64,000 nt of DNA from Bacteroides stercorirosoris (GTDB taxonomy: Bacteria; Bacteroidota; Bacteroidia; Bacteroidales; Bacteroidaceae), in assembly GCF_900142015.1 (NCBI RefSeq), contig NZ_FQZN01000002.1, positions 186,001 to 250,000 on the forward strand, given 5' to 3'. The notes beneath the pieces are model-generated. The model worked only from the letters and a program-made list of their open reading frames with translations, ran no database searches and had not been told where the DNA came from. Made by a program: the position numbers and the translations under genes. Shown here piece after piece: positions 32,120-41,934 of the stretch. Within the stretch, counting starts at the first letter, position 1. Each line of letters opens with the position of its first letter.

Positions 32120-34603
32120 ATGATGAAGAAATGGTTATTAGCATGCTTAGCAGCAGCCTGTATAGAAAGTAACGTGCAGGCACAACAGGCAGATGAAACA
32201 CTTAAATTATGGTACGACAAACCCGCAGACCAATGGGTGGAAGCTCTGCCATTAGGTAACGGGCGCATAGGCGCCATGGTGTTCGGTGACCCCGCACACG
32301 AACAATTCCAGCTGAACGAAGAAACCGTATGGGGTGGATCTCCTTACAATAATACCAATCCCAAAGCCAAAGATGCCCTGCCACGTATCCGCCAGCTTAT
32401 CTTCGAAGGTAAGAATGCGGAAGCACAGGCTCTTTGCGGTCCCACCATCTGCTCACAATCGGCCAATGGAATGCCTTACCAAACCGTAGGAACATTACAT
32501 CTGGACTTCGACGGAATCAGCAACTACAACGATTATTACCGCGACCTGGACATCGAGAAAGCAGTCACCACCACCCGTTTCACCGCCAATGGAGTGACGT
32601 ATACCCGGGAAGCCTATACTTCTTTCCCCGACCAGATATTGGTAATCCGACTGACAGCCTCACAAAAGAAGAGTATCTCATTCACCGCCAAATATACCAC
32701 CCCGTATAAAGAGAATGTGGTGCGCTGCATCTCTCCCCGCAAAGAACTGCAATTGAATGGAAAAGCCAACAACCATGAAGGCATTGAGGGCAAAGTTGAA
32801 TTCACCGCCCTCACACGCATAGAAAACAGTGGCGGCAACCTGGAAGTATTATCGGACAGTACCCTGCAAGTGAAAAATGCCAATAGCGTCACCCTATACG
32901 TTTCCATAGGCACCAACTTTGTGAACTATAAAGACGTCTCCGGCAATGCCCAGGCTACGGCACAGAAGTATCTGGCAAATGTAAACAAGAACTATACAAA
33001 AAGTAAAGCAGCCCACATCAACACCTATCAGAAGTTCTTCAACCGCGTATCACTGGACTTAGGACGCAATGCCCAGGCCAACAAACCGACTGATGTACGC
33101 GTCAAGGAATTCAGCTCCAGCTTCGACCCGCAAATGGCTGCCCTGTACTTCCAGTTCGGACGCTACCTGCTGATATGCAGTTCACAACCCGGTGGTCAGG
33201 CGGCCAACCTGCAAGGCATCTGGAACTATCAGCTTCGTGCCCCTTGGGATGGCAAATACACTACTGATATCAACGTAGAAATGAACTATTGGCCTGCTGA
33301 AAGTACCTCTCTGCCCGAAATGCACGAACCTTTCCTGCAATTAGTGAAGGAAGTAGCCATACAGGGACGTGAAAGCGCCGCTATGTACGGCTGTCGTGGT
33401 TGGACGCTGCATCACAATACGGACATCTGGCGTAGCACTGGTGCCGTAGACGGACCCGGTTATGGAATCTGGGCCACCTGCAACGCTTGGTTCTGCCAGC
33501 ATCTTTGGGATCGTTACCTCTTCTCCGGAGACAAAAACTATCTTGCCGAAGTATATCCCCTGATGCGTGGTGCCTGCGAGTTCTACCTTGACTTCTTGGT
33601 GCGTGAACCCGAGAATAATTGGTTGGTAGTAGCTCCCTCCTACTCTCCGGAAAACAGACCGGTTGTCAACGGTAAACGTGACTTTGTTGTTGTTGCAGGA
33701 ACCACGATGGACAATCAGATGGTTTACGATTTATTCTACAATACAATTGCCGCTGCCGGTTTAATGAATGAAAACACCGCTTTCACCGACAGTTTACAGA
33801 CTGTAGTTAACAATTTAGCCCCTATGCAGGTAGGCCGCTGGGGACAGTTACAGGAGTGGATGCACGACTGGGATAATCCCAAAGACCGCCACCGCCATGT
33901 TTCCCACCTCTGGGGGTTATATCCCGGACGTCAAATCAGTGCCTACAACTCTCCCATCCTGTTTGAAGCCGCCAAGAAGTCTTTAATAGGTCGTGGAGAT
34001 CACTCTACCGGTTGGTCAATGGGTTGGAAAGTGTGTCTGTGGGCACGTCTGCTCGATGGTAATCATGCCTATAAACTGATAACCGAACAGCTATACCCCA
34101 CTACTGATGAAAAAGGGCAAAATGGCGGTACTTATCCGAACTTGTTCGATGCACATCCGCCTTTCCAGATTGACGGTAACTTTGGTTGTGCAGCCGGTAT
34201 TGCCGAGATGTTTGTTCAGAGCCATGACGGTGCTATCCATCTTCTTCCGGCATTGCCCGATGTATGGAAGCAGGGAACATTAAAAGGTATCCGTTGCCGT
34301 GGTGGATTTACTGTGAAAGAAATGAAGTGGGCAAATGGTGAGCTACAAACAGCCGTTATCACCTCCAATATTGGTGGTACACTCCGCGTGCGAACCCAGA
34401 CTCCTTTGTATCTGAATGGGGAAAAATTGAGCCCTACCTCGCAGGAGGTATCTGATAACCCGCTTCTGCAATCACAGAGTATTCGTAAGCCACTGATTGC
34501 AGCCAATGCTCCGGTTTGCATACCGGAATATGCACAGACTTACGTGTATGACATTGATACAAATGCAGGAAACGAATACATTCTGACAGCAAAAAATCAG
34601 TAG
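32120..34603 (+). CDS. GH95-family alpha-L-fucosidase/alpha-L-galactosidase
   Basis: The 827-residue exported enzyme (signal peptide about 1-22) shows the GH95 layout. An N-terminal beta-sandwich opens with [15 protein letters not shown] and NEETVWGG. The (alpha/alpha)6 barrel follows, with [19 protein letters not shown] and HHNTDIWR, and the C-terminus has [22 protein letters not shown]95 members inverting alpha-L-fucosides or alpha-L-galactosides are both known, and the second occurs on rhamnogalacturonan-II. The pectin neighbours make alpha-L-galactosidase a fair guess. A weak -7-like TAACCTTG lies at 32085-32092, and a terminator follows at 34669. Confidence 0.9.
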   Translation: MMKKWLLACLAAACIESNVQAQQADETLKLWYDKPADQWVEALPLGNGRIGAMVFGDPAHEQFQLNEETVWGGSPYNNTNPKAKDALPRIRQLIFEGKNAEAQALCGPTICSQSANGMPYQTVGTLHLDFDGISNYNDYYRDLDIEKAVTTTRFTANGVTYTREAYTSFPDQILVIRLTASQKKSISFTAKYTTPYKENVVRCISPRKELQLNGKANNHEGIEGKVEFTALTRIENSGGNLEVLSDSTLQVKNANSVTLYVSIGTNFVNYKDVSGNAQATAQKYLANVNKNYTKSKAAHINTYQKFFNRVSLDLGRNAQANKPTDVRVKEFSSSFDPQMAALYFQFGRYLLICSSQPGGQAANLQGIWNYQLRAPWDGKYTTDINVEMNYWPAESTSLPEMHEPFLQLVKEVAIQGRESAAMYGCRGWTLHHNTDIWRSTGAVDGPGYGIWATCNAWFCQHLWDRYLFSGDKNYLAEVYPLMRGACEFYLDFLVREPENNWLVVAPSYSPENRPVVNGKRDFVVVAGTTMDNQMVYDLFYNTIAAAGLMNENTAFTDSLQTVVNNLAPMQVGRWGQLQEWMHDWDNPKDRHRHVSHLWGLYPGRQISAYNSPILFEAAKKSLIGRGDHSTGWSMGWKVCLWARLLDGNHAYKLITEQLYPTTDEKGQNGGTYPNLFDAHPPFQIDGNFGCAAGIAEMFVQSHDGAIHLLPALPDVWKQGTLKGIRCRGGFTVKEMKWANGELQTAVITSNIGGTLRVRTQTPLYLNGEKLSPTSQEVSDNPLLQSQSIRKPLIAANAPVCIPEYAQTYVYDIDTNAGNEYILTAKNQ

Positions 34604-34668
34604 GAATAAATAGTAATCAAAACCATAGAGGTAGCGAAAGAAATCAGCTGCCGATATGTTAAAGTGTC

Positions 34669-34699
34669 AAGAGGGGAACAATAAATTCCCCTCTTTTCT
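34669..34699 (+). terminator. Intrinsic terminator after GH95
   Basis: AAGAGGGGAA (34669-34678) pairs with TTCCCCTCTT (34686-34695), followed by TTCTGTT. It lies 65 bp after the GH95 stop. Confidence 0.85.
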
Positions 34700-34800
34700 G
34701 TTATATAACATCATTTAGGCAAGTCGCAAAAGCATAATAGACAGTAAATAACAAAAAATACCACCCTAAAAACAGATATTACACATATATATTTTCACAT

Positions 34801-34816
34801 CCCGATACATTTGCAA
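34801..34816 (+). promoter_or_regulatory. Promoter element of the first SusC-SusD operon
   Basis: CCCGATACATTTGCAA includes the -7 match TACATTTG (34806-34813) and is identical over 16 bp to 22177-22192 upstream of GH28. CACAT begins 19 bp before it in both places. The ATG follows 59 bp later. Confidence 0.65.
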
Positions 34817-34875
34817 CAATGAATTAACAGTGTGCCCGAACACACTAACGAAAAAAATCATATTTAATTAATATC

Positions 34876-37800
34876 ATGCAAAGAATGTCTAACAAGATGA
34901 AAAACATGCGCGCCGCGCTACTATTCTGTTTAGTAGCCGTGATATCGCTTAGCGTATCAGCGCAAAATGTAACCGTAAAAGGTACTGTGACAGACAAAAC
35001 GGGAGAAACCGTCATCGGTGCTTCCGTAGTACAGAAAGGGAATACCGGCAATGGTACGATTACCGATATTGACGGTAACTTTACCCTCAGTGTTCCCGCT
35101 AATTCCACATTGATATTCTCTTATGTGGGAATGAAATCCCAAGAAGTAGCTTTAAAAGGTAATACTACAGTTAATGTAGTAATGGAAGACGATGCACAAG
35201 CCTTAGATGAGGTAGTAGTCATTGGTTATGGTACGGTGCAGAAAAAGGATCTGACCGGTTCAGTAGCTTCTGTCAGTGCTAAACAATTGGAATCTATTCC
35301 AGTTTCAAGTGCATCAGAAGCTTTACAGGGTAAAATGGCTGGTGTTCAAATTACGACTACTGAAGGTTCACCCGATGCAGATGTTAAAATCCGTGTTCGT
35401 GGTGGTGGTTCTCTTTCGCAAGATAACTCTCCGCTTTACATTGTAGATGGGTTTCCCGTATCCAGCATTAGCGATATTGCTCCCACGGATATCCAGTCTG
35501 TAGATGTATTGAAAGATGCCTCTTCTACAGCCATCTACGGTGCACGTGGTGCCAACGGTGTTATTATTATTACCACCAAATCCGGTTCAGAAGGAAAGAC
35601 TCAAGTGAATTTCGGTGCATCTTACGGCTTCCGTAATGTAATCAAGCAAGTAGGAGTCTTAAATCCATATGAATTCAGTCTTTACCAATATGAATTGGAT
35701 CAAACTGGTACATCCTATGGTGCATATAAAGATTTGGAAATTTACAAATCCATGGAAGGATCCAACTGGCAGGATGAATTATTTGGTCGTACAGGTAATC
35801 AGCAACAATATAATATAAGTGTCAGTGGTGGTACCAAGTCTACCAAATTCAATATCAGTTACGCACGCAACGATGAAAAGAGTATCATGAGAGGTTCAGG
35901 ATATTCCAAGAATAACATCAATGCCAAGATCAATACAGAAATCAACAAATGGTTAAGTCTTGACTTCAATGCTCGCCTGATACAACAGAAAATAGACGGT
36001 TTGAGCGGTGGTGCCGATAATGAAAGTAGTAAAGCATACTCACTAGTAGCCCGCGCCATCACCCATGCACCGATAAAGGCATTAAATGAAGATTCTGAAG
36101 ATGACGAAAACAGTACGAATGCACGTTATACTCCATTAGAACGTGTAGATGCTACTTATAAACAACAAAGAAGATTCCGCCAGGATTACAATGTAGGCGT
36201 AAACTGGGAACCATTTAAAGGATTGAAATTCAGGAGTGAATTCGGATATGGCTGGAAGTTTGACGATACAGATCAAGTATGGGGTTACAAAGCCACTGCA
36301 AACTCCAAATTTGGTCATGGTGGCCTTCCACAAGCATATCTGACAAACTCCGATAATAAGAATTGGAGAAATGCCAATACATTAACTTACGAAAACAAGA
36401 AATTGTTTAATGGACGCGACCGACTCAATGTCATGATTGGCCATGAAGTATCTACATCTCAGGATACAAAGAAATATGTAACTGCTGTAGACTTCAGTAA
36501 AGATGCAACAACACAAGAAATTCTTGCTGCTCTCGGTAATGGAACGGCACTTCCTACCAGTACATATATCGGAATTAAAGATAACTTGCTTTCATTCTTC
36601 GGCCGTGCCAACTATACGCTAATGGATAAATACTTGTTCACATTCACAATGCGTGCTGATGGTTCCAGTAAGTTTGCCAAAGGTAGCCAATGGGGGTACT
36701 TCCCCTCAGGAGCCATTGCATGGCGTATTTACGATGAAGCTTTTATGAACGGGGCCAAAGATTGGTTATCTAACTTAAAAGTGCGTGTAAGTTACGGTAC
36801 AGCCGGTAACAATCGTATTCCAAGTGGTTCTATGTACACAACTTACTCCGTAGCCGGAACTTCAGAAAAAGGCATTTATTTTGATGAAACAACAGCAGTA
36901 GTATTGAAACACGGTAACGTTCTCTCCAATCCTGGGCTAAAATGGGAAACTACAATTTCACGCAACGCCGGTATAGATTTCGGTTTCTTCAACAATCGCT
37001 TATCGGGTGCTATTGACGTATACTGGAACACAACAAAAGATTTGTTGATGAAAACCACTATTGCTTCCAGTTCTGGTTATTCTTACCAATACAAGAATAT
37101 GGGACAGACGTCTAATAAAGGTGTAGAATTACAACTGGATGCCGTTTTAGTAGATGCCAAGGATTTTGGTCTGAATTTCAACTTTAATATCTCTTATAAT
37201 CGTGGCAAGATAGATAAACTGAATGGTAGTTCCTTCTGGCAAAGTAGTAGCTGGGCAGGAACAGCAGCAGCCGGTATCGAAGACTTCTTGATAGAAGAAG
37301 GCGGACGGTTAGGTGAAGTTTACGGTTACAAAACAGATGGTTTCTACACCGCTGATGATTTCACTTTTGATGCAGAAAAAGGAACTTATGCTTTGAAGGC
37401 GGGAGTCAACGACTGCAGTTCACTTATTGGTGGAAAAGTATACCCCGGCTCGATAAAATTAAAAGCCAATGAAGACGGAGAATACAAAAAAGAACGCTTA
37501 GGCAATACTGTGCCTACCGTATCCGGTGGATTCGGCCTAAATGCCCGCTGGAAAGGTTTCGACTTTACAGCATTCTTCAACTATTCACTTGGCAACAAGA
37601 TTGTAAATGCAACCAAGTTAGGTTCCAGCTTCTATAGCGGTTCGTCTAAAAACTGGAATATTAACGACCACTTTACATCTGCTAATCGTTATTCCTGGAT
37701 TGATCCTTCAACAGGTACCAACCTGCTGAGTAGTGCTTCTATTAAGGCAAACGGTGAAACATGGACTGTTAATCGTCTGAATGAAGTGAATACAGGTGCT

Positions 37801-38106
37801 AGTATCTGGAATCCGGCAGCAGCTACAGTTATGCCACTCGTAGACTGGGCTGTAGAAGATGGTTCTTTCCTACGTGTCAATAATATTACAATCGGTTATA
37901 CATTACCCAAATTGCTTGTTAACAAACTAAATATACAGAATATTCGCGTTTATGTAACAGGATACAATCTACATTGTTTCACCAAATATTCAGGCACTGA
38001 TCCTGAAGTAGACTGCTGTACAAGTACCCCTATGACCCCGGGTATTGACTATGCTGCATACCCCAAGAGTCGTTCATTCGTAGGAGGTATTAACGTTACA
38101 TTCTAA
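34876..38106 (+). CDS. SusC-like TonB-dependent outer-membrane transporter 1
   Basis: The 1076-residue protein has a signal peptide, then a carboxypeptidase-regulatory-like domain (VKGTVTDKTGETVIGASV...). The SusC signature around ALDEVVVIGYGTVQKKDLTG and the plug region DVLKDASSTAIYGARGANG come next, followed by a long beta-barrel ending in a C-terminal Phe. SusC proteins import oligosaccharides across the outer membrane with their SusD lid. Several in-frame Met codons precede the signal peptide, and I kept the first. It forms an operon with SusD (21-bp gap) and a surface lipoprotein. Codons look more AT-rich than in the second SusC gene. Confidence 0.95.
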   Translation: MQRMSNKMKNMRAALLFCLVAVISLSVSAQNVTVKGTVTDKTGETVIGASVVQKGNTGNGTITDIDGNFTLSVPANSTLIFSYVGMKSQEVALKGNTTVNVVMEDDAQALDEVVVIGYGTVQKKDLTGSVASVSAKQLESIPVSSASEALQGKMAGVQITTTEGSPDADVKIRVRGGGSLSQDNSPLYIVDGFPVSSISDIAPTDIQSVDVLKDASSTAIYGARGANGVIIITTKSGSEGKTQVNFGASYGFRNVIKQVGVLNPYEFSLYQYELDQTGTSYGAYKDLEIYKSMEGSNWQDELFGRTGNQQQYNISVSGGTKSTKFNISYARNDEKSIMRGSGYSKNNINAKINTEINKWLSLDFNARLIQQKIDGLSGGADNESSKAYSLVARAITHAPIKALNEDSEDDENSTNARYTPLERVDATYKQQRRFRQDYNVGVNWEPFKGLKFRSEFGYGWKFDDTDQVWGYKATANSKFGHGGLPQAYLTNSDNKNWRNANTLTYENKKLFNGRDRLNVMIGHEVSTSQDTKKYVTAVDFSKDATTQEILAALGNGTALPTSTYIGIKDNLLSFFGRANYTLMDKYLFTFTMRADGSSKFAKGSQWGYFPSGAIAWRIYDEAFMNGAKDWLSNLKVRVSYGTAGNNRIPSGSMYTTYSVAGTSEKGIYFDETTAVVLKHGNVLSNPGLKWETTISRNAGIDFGFFNNRLSGAIDVYWNTTKDLLMKTTIASSSGYSYQYKNMGQTSNKGVELQLDAVLVDAKDFGLNFNFNISYNRGKIDKLNGSSFWQSSSWAGTAAAGIEDFLIEEGGRLGEVYGYKTDGFYTADDFTFDAEKGTYALKAGVNDCSSLIGGKVYPGSIKLKANEDGEYKKERLGNTVPTVSGGFGLNARWKGFDFTAFFNYSLGNKIVNATKLGSSFYSGSSKNWNINDHFTSANRYSWIDPSTGTNLLSSASIKANGETWTVNRLNEVNTGASIWNPAAATVMPLVDWAVEDGSFLRVNNITIGYTLPKLLVNKLNIQNIRVYVTGYNLHCFTKYSGTDPEVDCCTSTPMTPGIDYAAYPKSRSFVGGINVTF

Positions 38107-38127
38107 TTTTAAAGCCAAAGAAGAATT

Positions 38128-40032
38128 ATGAAAAATATATTAAAATCATTAGCCATAGTAGGAATAGGTACGGTAGTACTCACTTCTTGTTCCGACTTCC
38201 TGGACCAGACCTCTCCTTCTGAAATGACCGGAGAAGCTGTATTCAATTCAACAACCTACACCCAACAAGCTTTGAATAAAGTGTATGCAGGTCTCACAAA
38301 AGATGAAACTTACGTACAATCAGTACCCATCCATTTTGGTATGAATTCGGATATTGAGCTGGTGGATGGTTTAGGTGCAACCAATTCCAACTCTAACAAT
38401 GAACGCGGAACATGTAACTATAACCCACAGTTAAGTTGGTCAAAACTCAATAATAACTGGAAAGGAATGTATGAAGCTATCGAAAATGCCAATATTGTAG
38501 TTGAAGGTATCGAAAGCAGCACACTAATTGCCGAAGGCAACACTTCCAGAAACAAGATGCTGATGTTTAAGGGAGAAGCACTAACATTGCGCGCTATGCT
38601 TTATTTAGATTTAATTCGTACCTACGGGGATGTTCCAATGAAGTTTGAAACGACCAATACGGATGGTTCTAACATCTACTTGGGAAAAACAGACCGAGAT
38701 GTGATCATGGATCGCCTGATTACAGACTTGGAAGAAGCTATCGAATATTTGCCTTGGGCAGGAACTTCTGGTTACACAACAGAAAAGATGACCAAAGGTT
38801 TCGCTCACGGCCTGTTAGCTCGTATCGCCATGACTTATGCAGGATATTCCATCCGTGAAAGCTCTAAATCCGGTTATGAGAATATGCCCAATTGTGATGC
38901 TACCTACCCAACACAACGCCCAGGTAGTGAAAAACGCAAAGAACTTTATACACTCGCCGTAAAACATTTAGATGCGATTATAGCCAGCGGTTATCATAAG
39001 CTGAATCCTTCTTATGAAAACGAATGGTATATGCTAAACCAACTGACTTTAGATCAGACTTATCAAGAAAACCTATATGAAGTAGCACATGGTGTTAGTT
39101 TTTCAGGAGAAATGGGATACACTATTGGTGTTCGTATCAACGGAAAAACAACCTACTACGGAGCTAAAGGTAACTCAAGCGGTAAAGTGAAAGTGACAGC
39201 TCCTTTCTTTTGGAGCTTCGATAAAAATGACCTGCGCCGTGATTTGACTTTTGCAAACTTCGATATTAGAGAAGGAGAAAATGGTAATACAGTTGAAACG
39301 ATGCAGGGTAATGCACCATTTGGTATATATTTAGCAAAATGGGATCCACGTAAGATGACAGACAAATGGTTGAATGCAGCAAGAGCTTCCGCCGACAAAG
39401 TTGCTACTGGTATTAACAATGTTATCATGAGATATTCCGACGTATTGTTACTATACGCAGAAGCATTGAATGAACTTCAAGGGGCTGATGCCGTAGGGCC
39501 TACATGTGGTTTAAGCGCAAGAAAAGCTTTTGAGGAAGTGCGAAGCCGTGCATTTGCCGCAGCACACAAAGCTGAAGCAGCCAGCTACGTCAACAAATTG
39601 AATAGCGGTGACGATTTTTTCGATGCGCTTGTTGATGAACGCGCATGGGAATTTGCCGGTGAAGCTATCCGTAAATGGGATTTGATACGCTGGGGCTTAC
39701 TTTCTCAAAAGATAGAAGAATCTAAAGCAGCCTACAAAGAACTTATAAAAGTAGCTCCCAAAAAGTTATATTACAAGATGAAAGCTGACAAACCAGGAGA
39801 AATTGATCCTGAAAGTATCTGTTGGTATGAAGAACCACAAGTCACTACCGATTACAAGAGCGCAACTTTCTGGGGATCTGAAAACGAAGAAACTGGTAGT
39901 AATGTTGTAGATAATCTACCTTATATCAGTGCAGGTTTGAACACTCCGGTTATCAACAGACACGTATTCCCAATTGGAGCCACAACAATATCTGACTCTA
40001 ACGGAACGTTACAGAACTCTTATGGATTCTAA
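38128..40032 (+). CDS. SusD-like surface glycan-binding lipoprotein 1
   Basis: The 634-residue lipoprotein has a signal peptide ending in the lipobox LTSC (lipid-anchored Cys21) followed by SDFLDQTSPSE, typical of RagB/SusD proteins. TPR-like helices and the C-terminal GEAIRKWDLIRWG region are also characteristic. SusD caps the SusC pore and captures oligosaccharide outside the cell. Gaps of 21 bp to SusC and 13 bp to the next lipoprotein indicate one transcript. Confidence 0.94.
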   Translation: MKNILKSLAIVGIGTVVLTSCSDFLDQTSPSEMTGEAVFNSTTYTQQALNKVYAGLTKDETYVQSVPIHFGMNSDIELVDGLGATNSNSNNERGTCNYNPQLSWSKLNNNWKGMYEAIENANIVVEGIESSTLIAEGNTSRNKMLMFKGEALTLRAMLYLDLIRTYGDVPMKFETTNTDGSNIYLGKTDRDVIMDRLITDLEEAIEYLPWAGTSGYTTEKMTKGFAHGLLARIAMTYAGYSIRESSKSGYENMPNCDATYPTQRPGSEKRKELYTLAVKHLDAIIASGYHKLNPSYENEWYMLNQLTLDQTYQENLYEVAHGVSFSGEMGYTIGVRINGKTTYYGAKGNSSGKVKVTAPFFWSFDKNDLRRDLTFANFDIREGENGNTVETMQGNAPFGIYLAKWDPRKMTDKWLNAARASADKVATGINNVIMRYSDVLLLYAEALNELQGADAVGPTCGLSARKAFEEVRSRAFAAAHKAEAASYVNKLNSGDDFFDALVDERAWEFAGEAIRKWDLIRWGLLSQKIEESKAAYKELIKVAPKKLYYKMKADKPGEIDPESICWYEEPQVTTDYKSATFWGSENEETGSNVVDNLPYISAGLNTPVINRHVFPIGATTISDSNGTLQNSYGF

Positions 40033-40045
40033 TAGTATAAAAACA

Positions 40046-41698
40046 ATGGTTATGATGAGAACAAGTAAACTAAAATATATAGCCTTATCAGGAGTATTAA
40101 TGCTCCTGACAGCATTCATCGCTACGTCATGTGACGACGCGAACAATTGGACCACCGATTCATCCTACAATCGGTTATTCAGTGTCCCCAAAATGAGTGT
40201 ATCAGCCAATGCAACAGATGCAGAACTTACATGGACTACTACTCCGGGAACGGAATACTATGTCATAGAAGTCAGCTTAGATAGTTTATATGATGATATA
40301 ACTATGGGAAGTGGCAAAGGATCAATCATTTACGGCGAAGACAAATCCATCACTAAATCTCCTTATACTTTGGAAGGTTTATACAGTGACAGTAAGTACT
40401 TTATTCGAATGAAAGCATTATCTGCCAATATGCCGGAATCTCAATGGGGTTACATGAGTGACTTCTCATTCAAAACACGTACAGAACAAATTTTTGAGAA
40501 ATGGGTCATCAGTCATGATAAAATAACACTGTACTGGCCGGCTAATTCCAAAGCTGACCACATTAAAATTACAGATGCCAGTGGAACTACAGTAAAAAAC
40601 ATTACTTTGACTTCTAGTAATCTGGAAGAAGGTACCGCTGTTATAGATGGTCTTACTCCTCTTACTTCCTACACCGCTACTCTTTACAATAACGAGTCTA
40701 AACGTGGGGTAGTAGATTTTACAACAACAGCAAAAGTGCCCGATGCAGATTATACAGCCTTTTTGCAAGTAGGTGATTCTTTGAATAATGACCTATTCAC
40801 TACAATGGCCGAGGCTGGTTATCAGACAGTAAATGTTGCGCTGCCTTCCGGTAGCTCTTACTACAACGAAAACAATCTTAATATTCCCGATGGTATGTCT
40901 GTTACATTCTTTGGTCTTCCTGGTGAAAAACAAGCAGTCATCGGCATTAAAGGTATTGATATTGCAGGCACTCACAGTTTTATCAGATTTGAAAACGTGG
41001 AAGTTACAGGTGCAGGAAAAAAAGCTGACGGTAGTTCTGTAACCAATGACTATCTTTTCAACCAGTCAAAAGCTGCTAATGTTGGCTCTATAGAATTTAG
41101 CAATAGTTTTATTTATGGCTTCAAAAATACACCGGTAAGATTGCAAGGTTCTGATGAGAAAGTTATTGATCTTGTTAAATTTGAGAACTGTACTGTATAT
41201 GGAGCAGATGCTAGAACTTACAGTCTCATACATGTAGATGCAGGTAGTGGTAAAGGTAAGATTGAAAACATCGAATTCAGCAAAACCACCGTTGTCTATA
41301 GTGGGAAATGCTTGGTTTATAGTAGAAACACAGATTTCACGTCCCTAATACTGGCAGATTGTACATTCAGTAAACTTTTAGGTAGTGGTGACTACATACT
41401 AGATTGTGACAAAAACGGTAACGGTCCGTCACAAGGAGTAACTATCACCAACTGTATCTTTGGTAGTACTTTGGCTGAAGGTAAGGGAATCCGCGCTAAC
41501 GATAGACCTGTAGAAGTTATCAACAGTTATATCACTAATGATATGAAAATCACAGGAAACAAAATCAATGATCTGATTACTTATGACGGTAGCGAAACTG
41601 ACCTTTTCAAAGATCCTGCCCAATATGACTTTACCATCATTGATAGTAGTTTTGCTGGCAAAAACAATTGTGGAGCTCCGAAATGGTATATGAAATAG
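40046..41698 (+). CDS. Surface lipoprotein with Fn3-like and beta-helix (DUF5123/DUF4957-like) domains
   Basis: The 550-residue protein has a lipobox (FIATSC, Cys29) after a hydrophobic signal. Two fibronectin type III-like stretches (about 45-230) precede a repetitive C-terminal region with recurring short N-rich beta strands such as FENVEVTGAG, FENCTVYGAD and ITNCIFG, resembling a right-handed parallel beta-helix. Proteins of this type follow SusD in pectin loci and are thought to be surface glycan-binding proteins, and the helix might also be a catalytically silent lyase-like fold. An earlier Met at 39974 would overlap SusD by 59 bp, so I chose the ATG at 40046. Confidence 0.8.
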   Translation: MVMMRTSKLKYIALSGVLMLLTAFIATSCDDANNWTTDSSYNRLFSVPKMSVSANATDAELTWTTTPGTEYYVIEVSLDSLYDDITMGSGKGSIIYGEDKSITKSPYTLEGLYSDSKYFIRMKALSANMPESQWGYMSDFSFKTRTEQIFEKWVISHDKITLYWPANSKADHIKITDASGTTVKNITLTSSNLEEGTAVIDGLTPLTSYTATLYNNESKRGVVDFTTTAKVPDADYTAFLQVGDSLNNDLFTTMAEAGYQTVNVALPSGSSYYNENNLNIPDGMSVTFFGLPGEKQAVIGIKGIDIAGTHSFIRFENVEVTGAGKKADGSSVTNDYLFNQSKAANVGSIEFSNSFIYGFKNTPVRLQGSDEKVIDLVKFENCTVYGADARTYSLIHVDAGSGKGKIENIEFSKTTVVYSGKCLVYSRNTDFTSLILADCTFSKLLGSGDYILDCDKNGNGPSQGVTITNCIFGSTLAEGKGIRANDRPVEVINSYITNDMKITGNKINDLITYDGSETDLFKDPAQYDFTIIDSSFAGKNNCGAPKWYMK

Positions 41699-41731
41699 AA
41701 TATCAGAATTAGATTTCTGAAAATAAACTCT

Positions 41732-41784
41732 AAAAAGATAGGTTGTCTCATAATAATATTTAAGACAGCCTATCTTTTTGTATT
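41732..41784 (+). terminator. Intrinsic terminator of the first SusC-SusD operon
   Basis: The stem of 17 pairs, AAAAAGATAGGTTGTCT with AGACAGCCTATCTTTTT (one G-T pair), encloses an AT loop and ends in a T-rich run, 33 bp after the lipoprotein stop. Confidence 0.85.
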
Positions 41785-41867
41785 TTACTGCAACCATTAT
41801 CTATATCATACTATCAACTTTCCCCAAAAAGAACCATATTTTCCTCCTTTTTATGACTGTAAACTTA

Positions 41868-41875
41868 TATTTTTG
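41868..41875 (+). promoter_or_regulatory. -7 promoter element for the GH140 gene
   Basis: TATTTTTG matches TAnnTTTG, 59 bp before the ATG. It is embedded in CTTATATTTTTGC, nearly the same as CTTATAATTTTGC before the second SusC gene. Confidence 0.6.
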
Positions 41876-41934
41876 CATATCCCTAAGTACAAACAATCAT
41901 TAACAGAATATTTAAATTCAAAGTAATTTATAGC

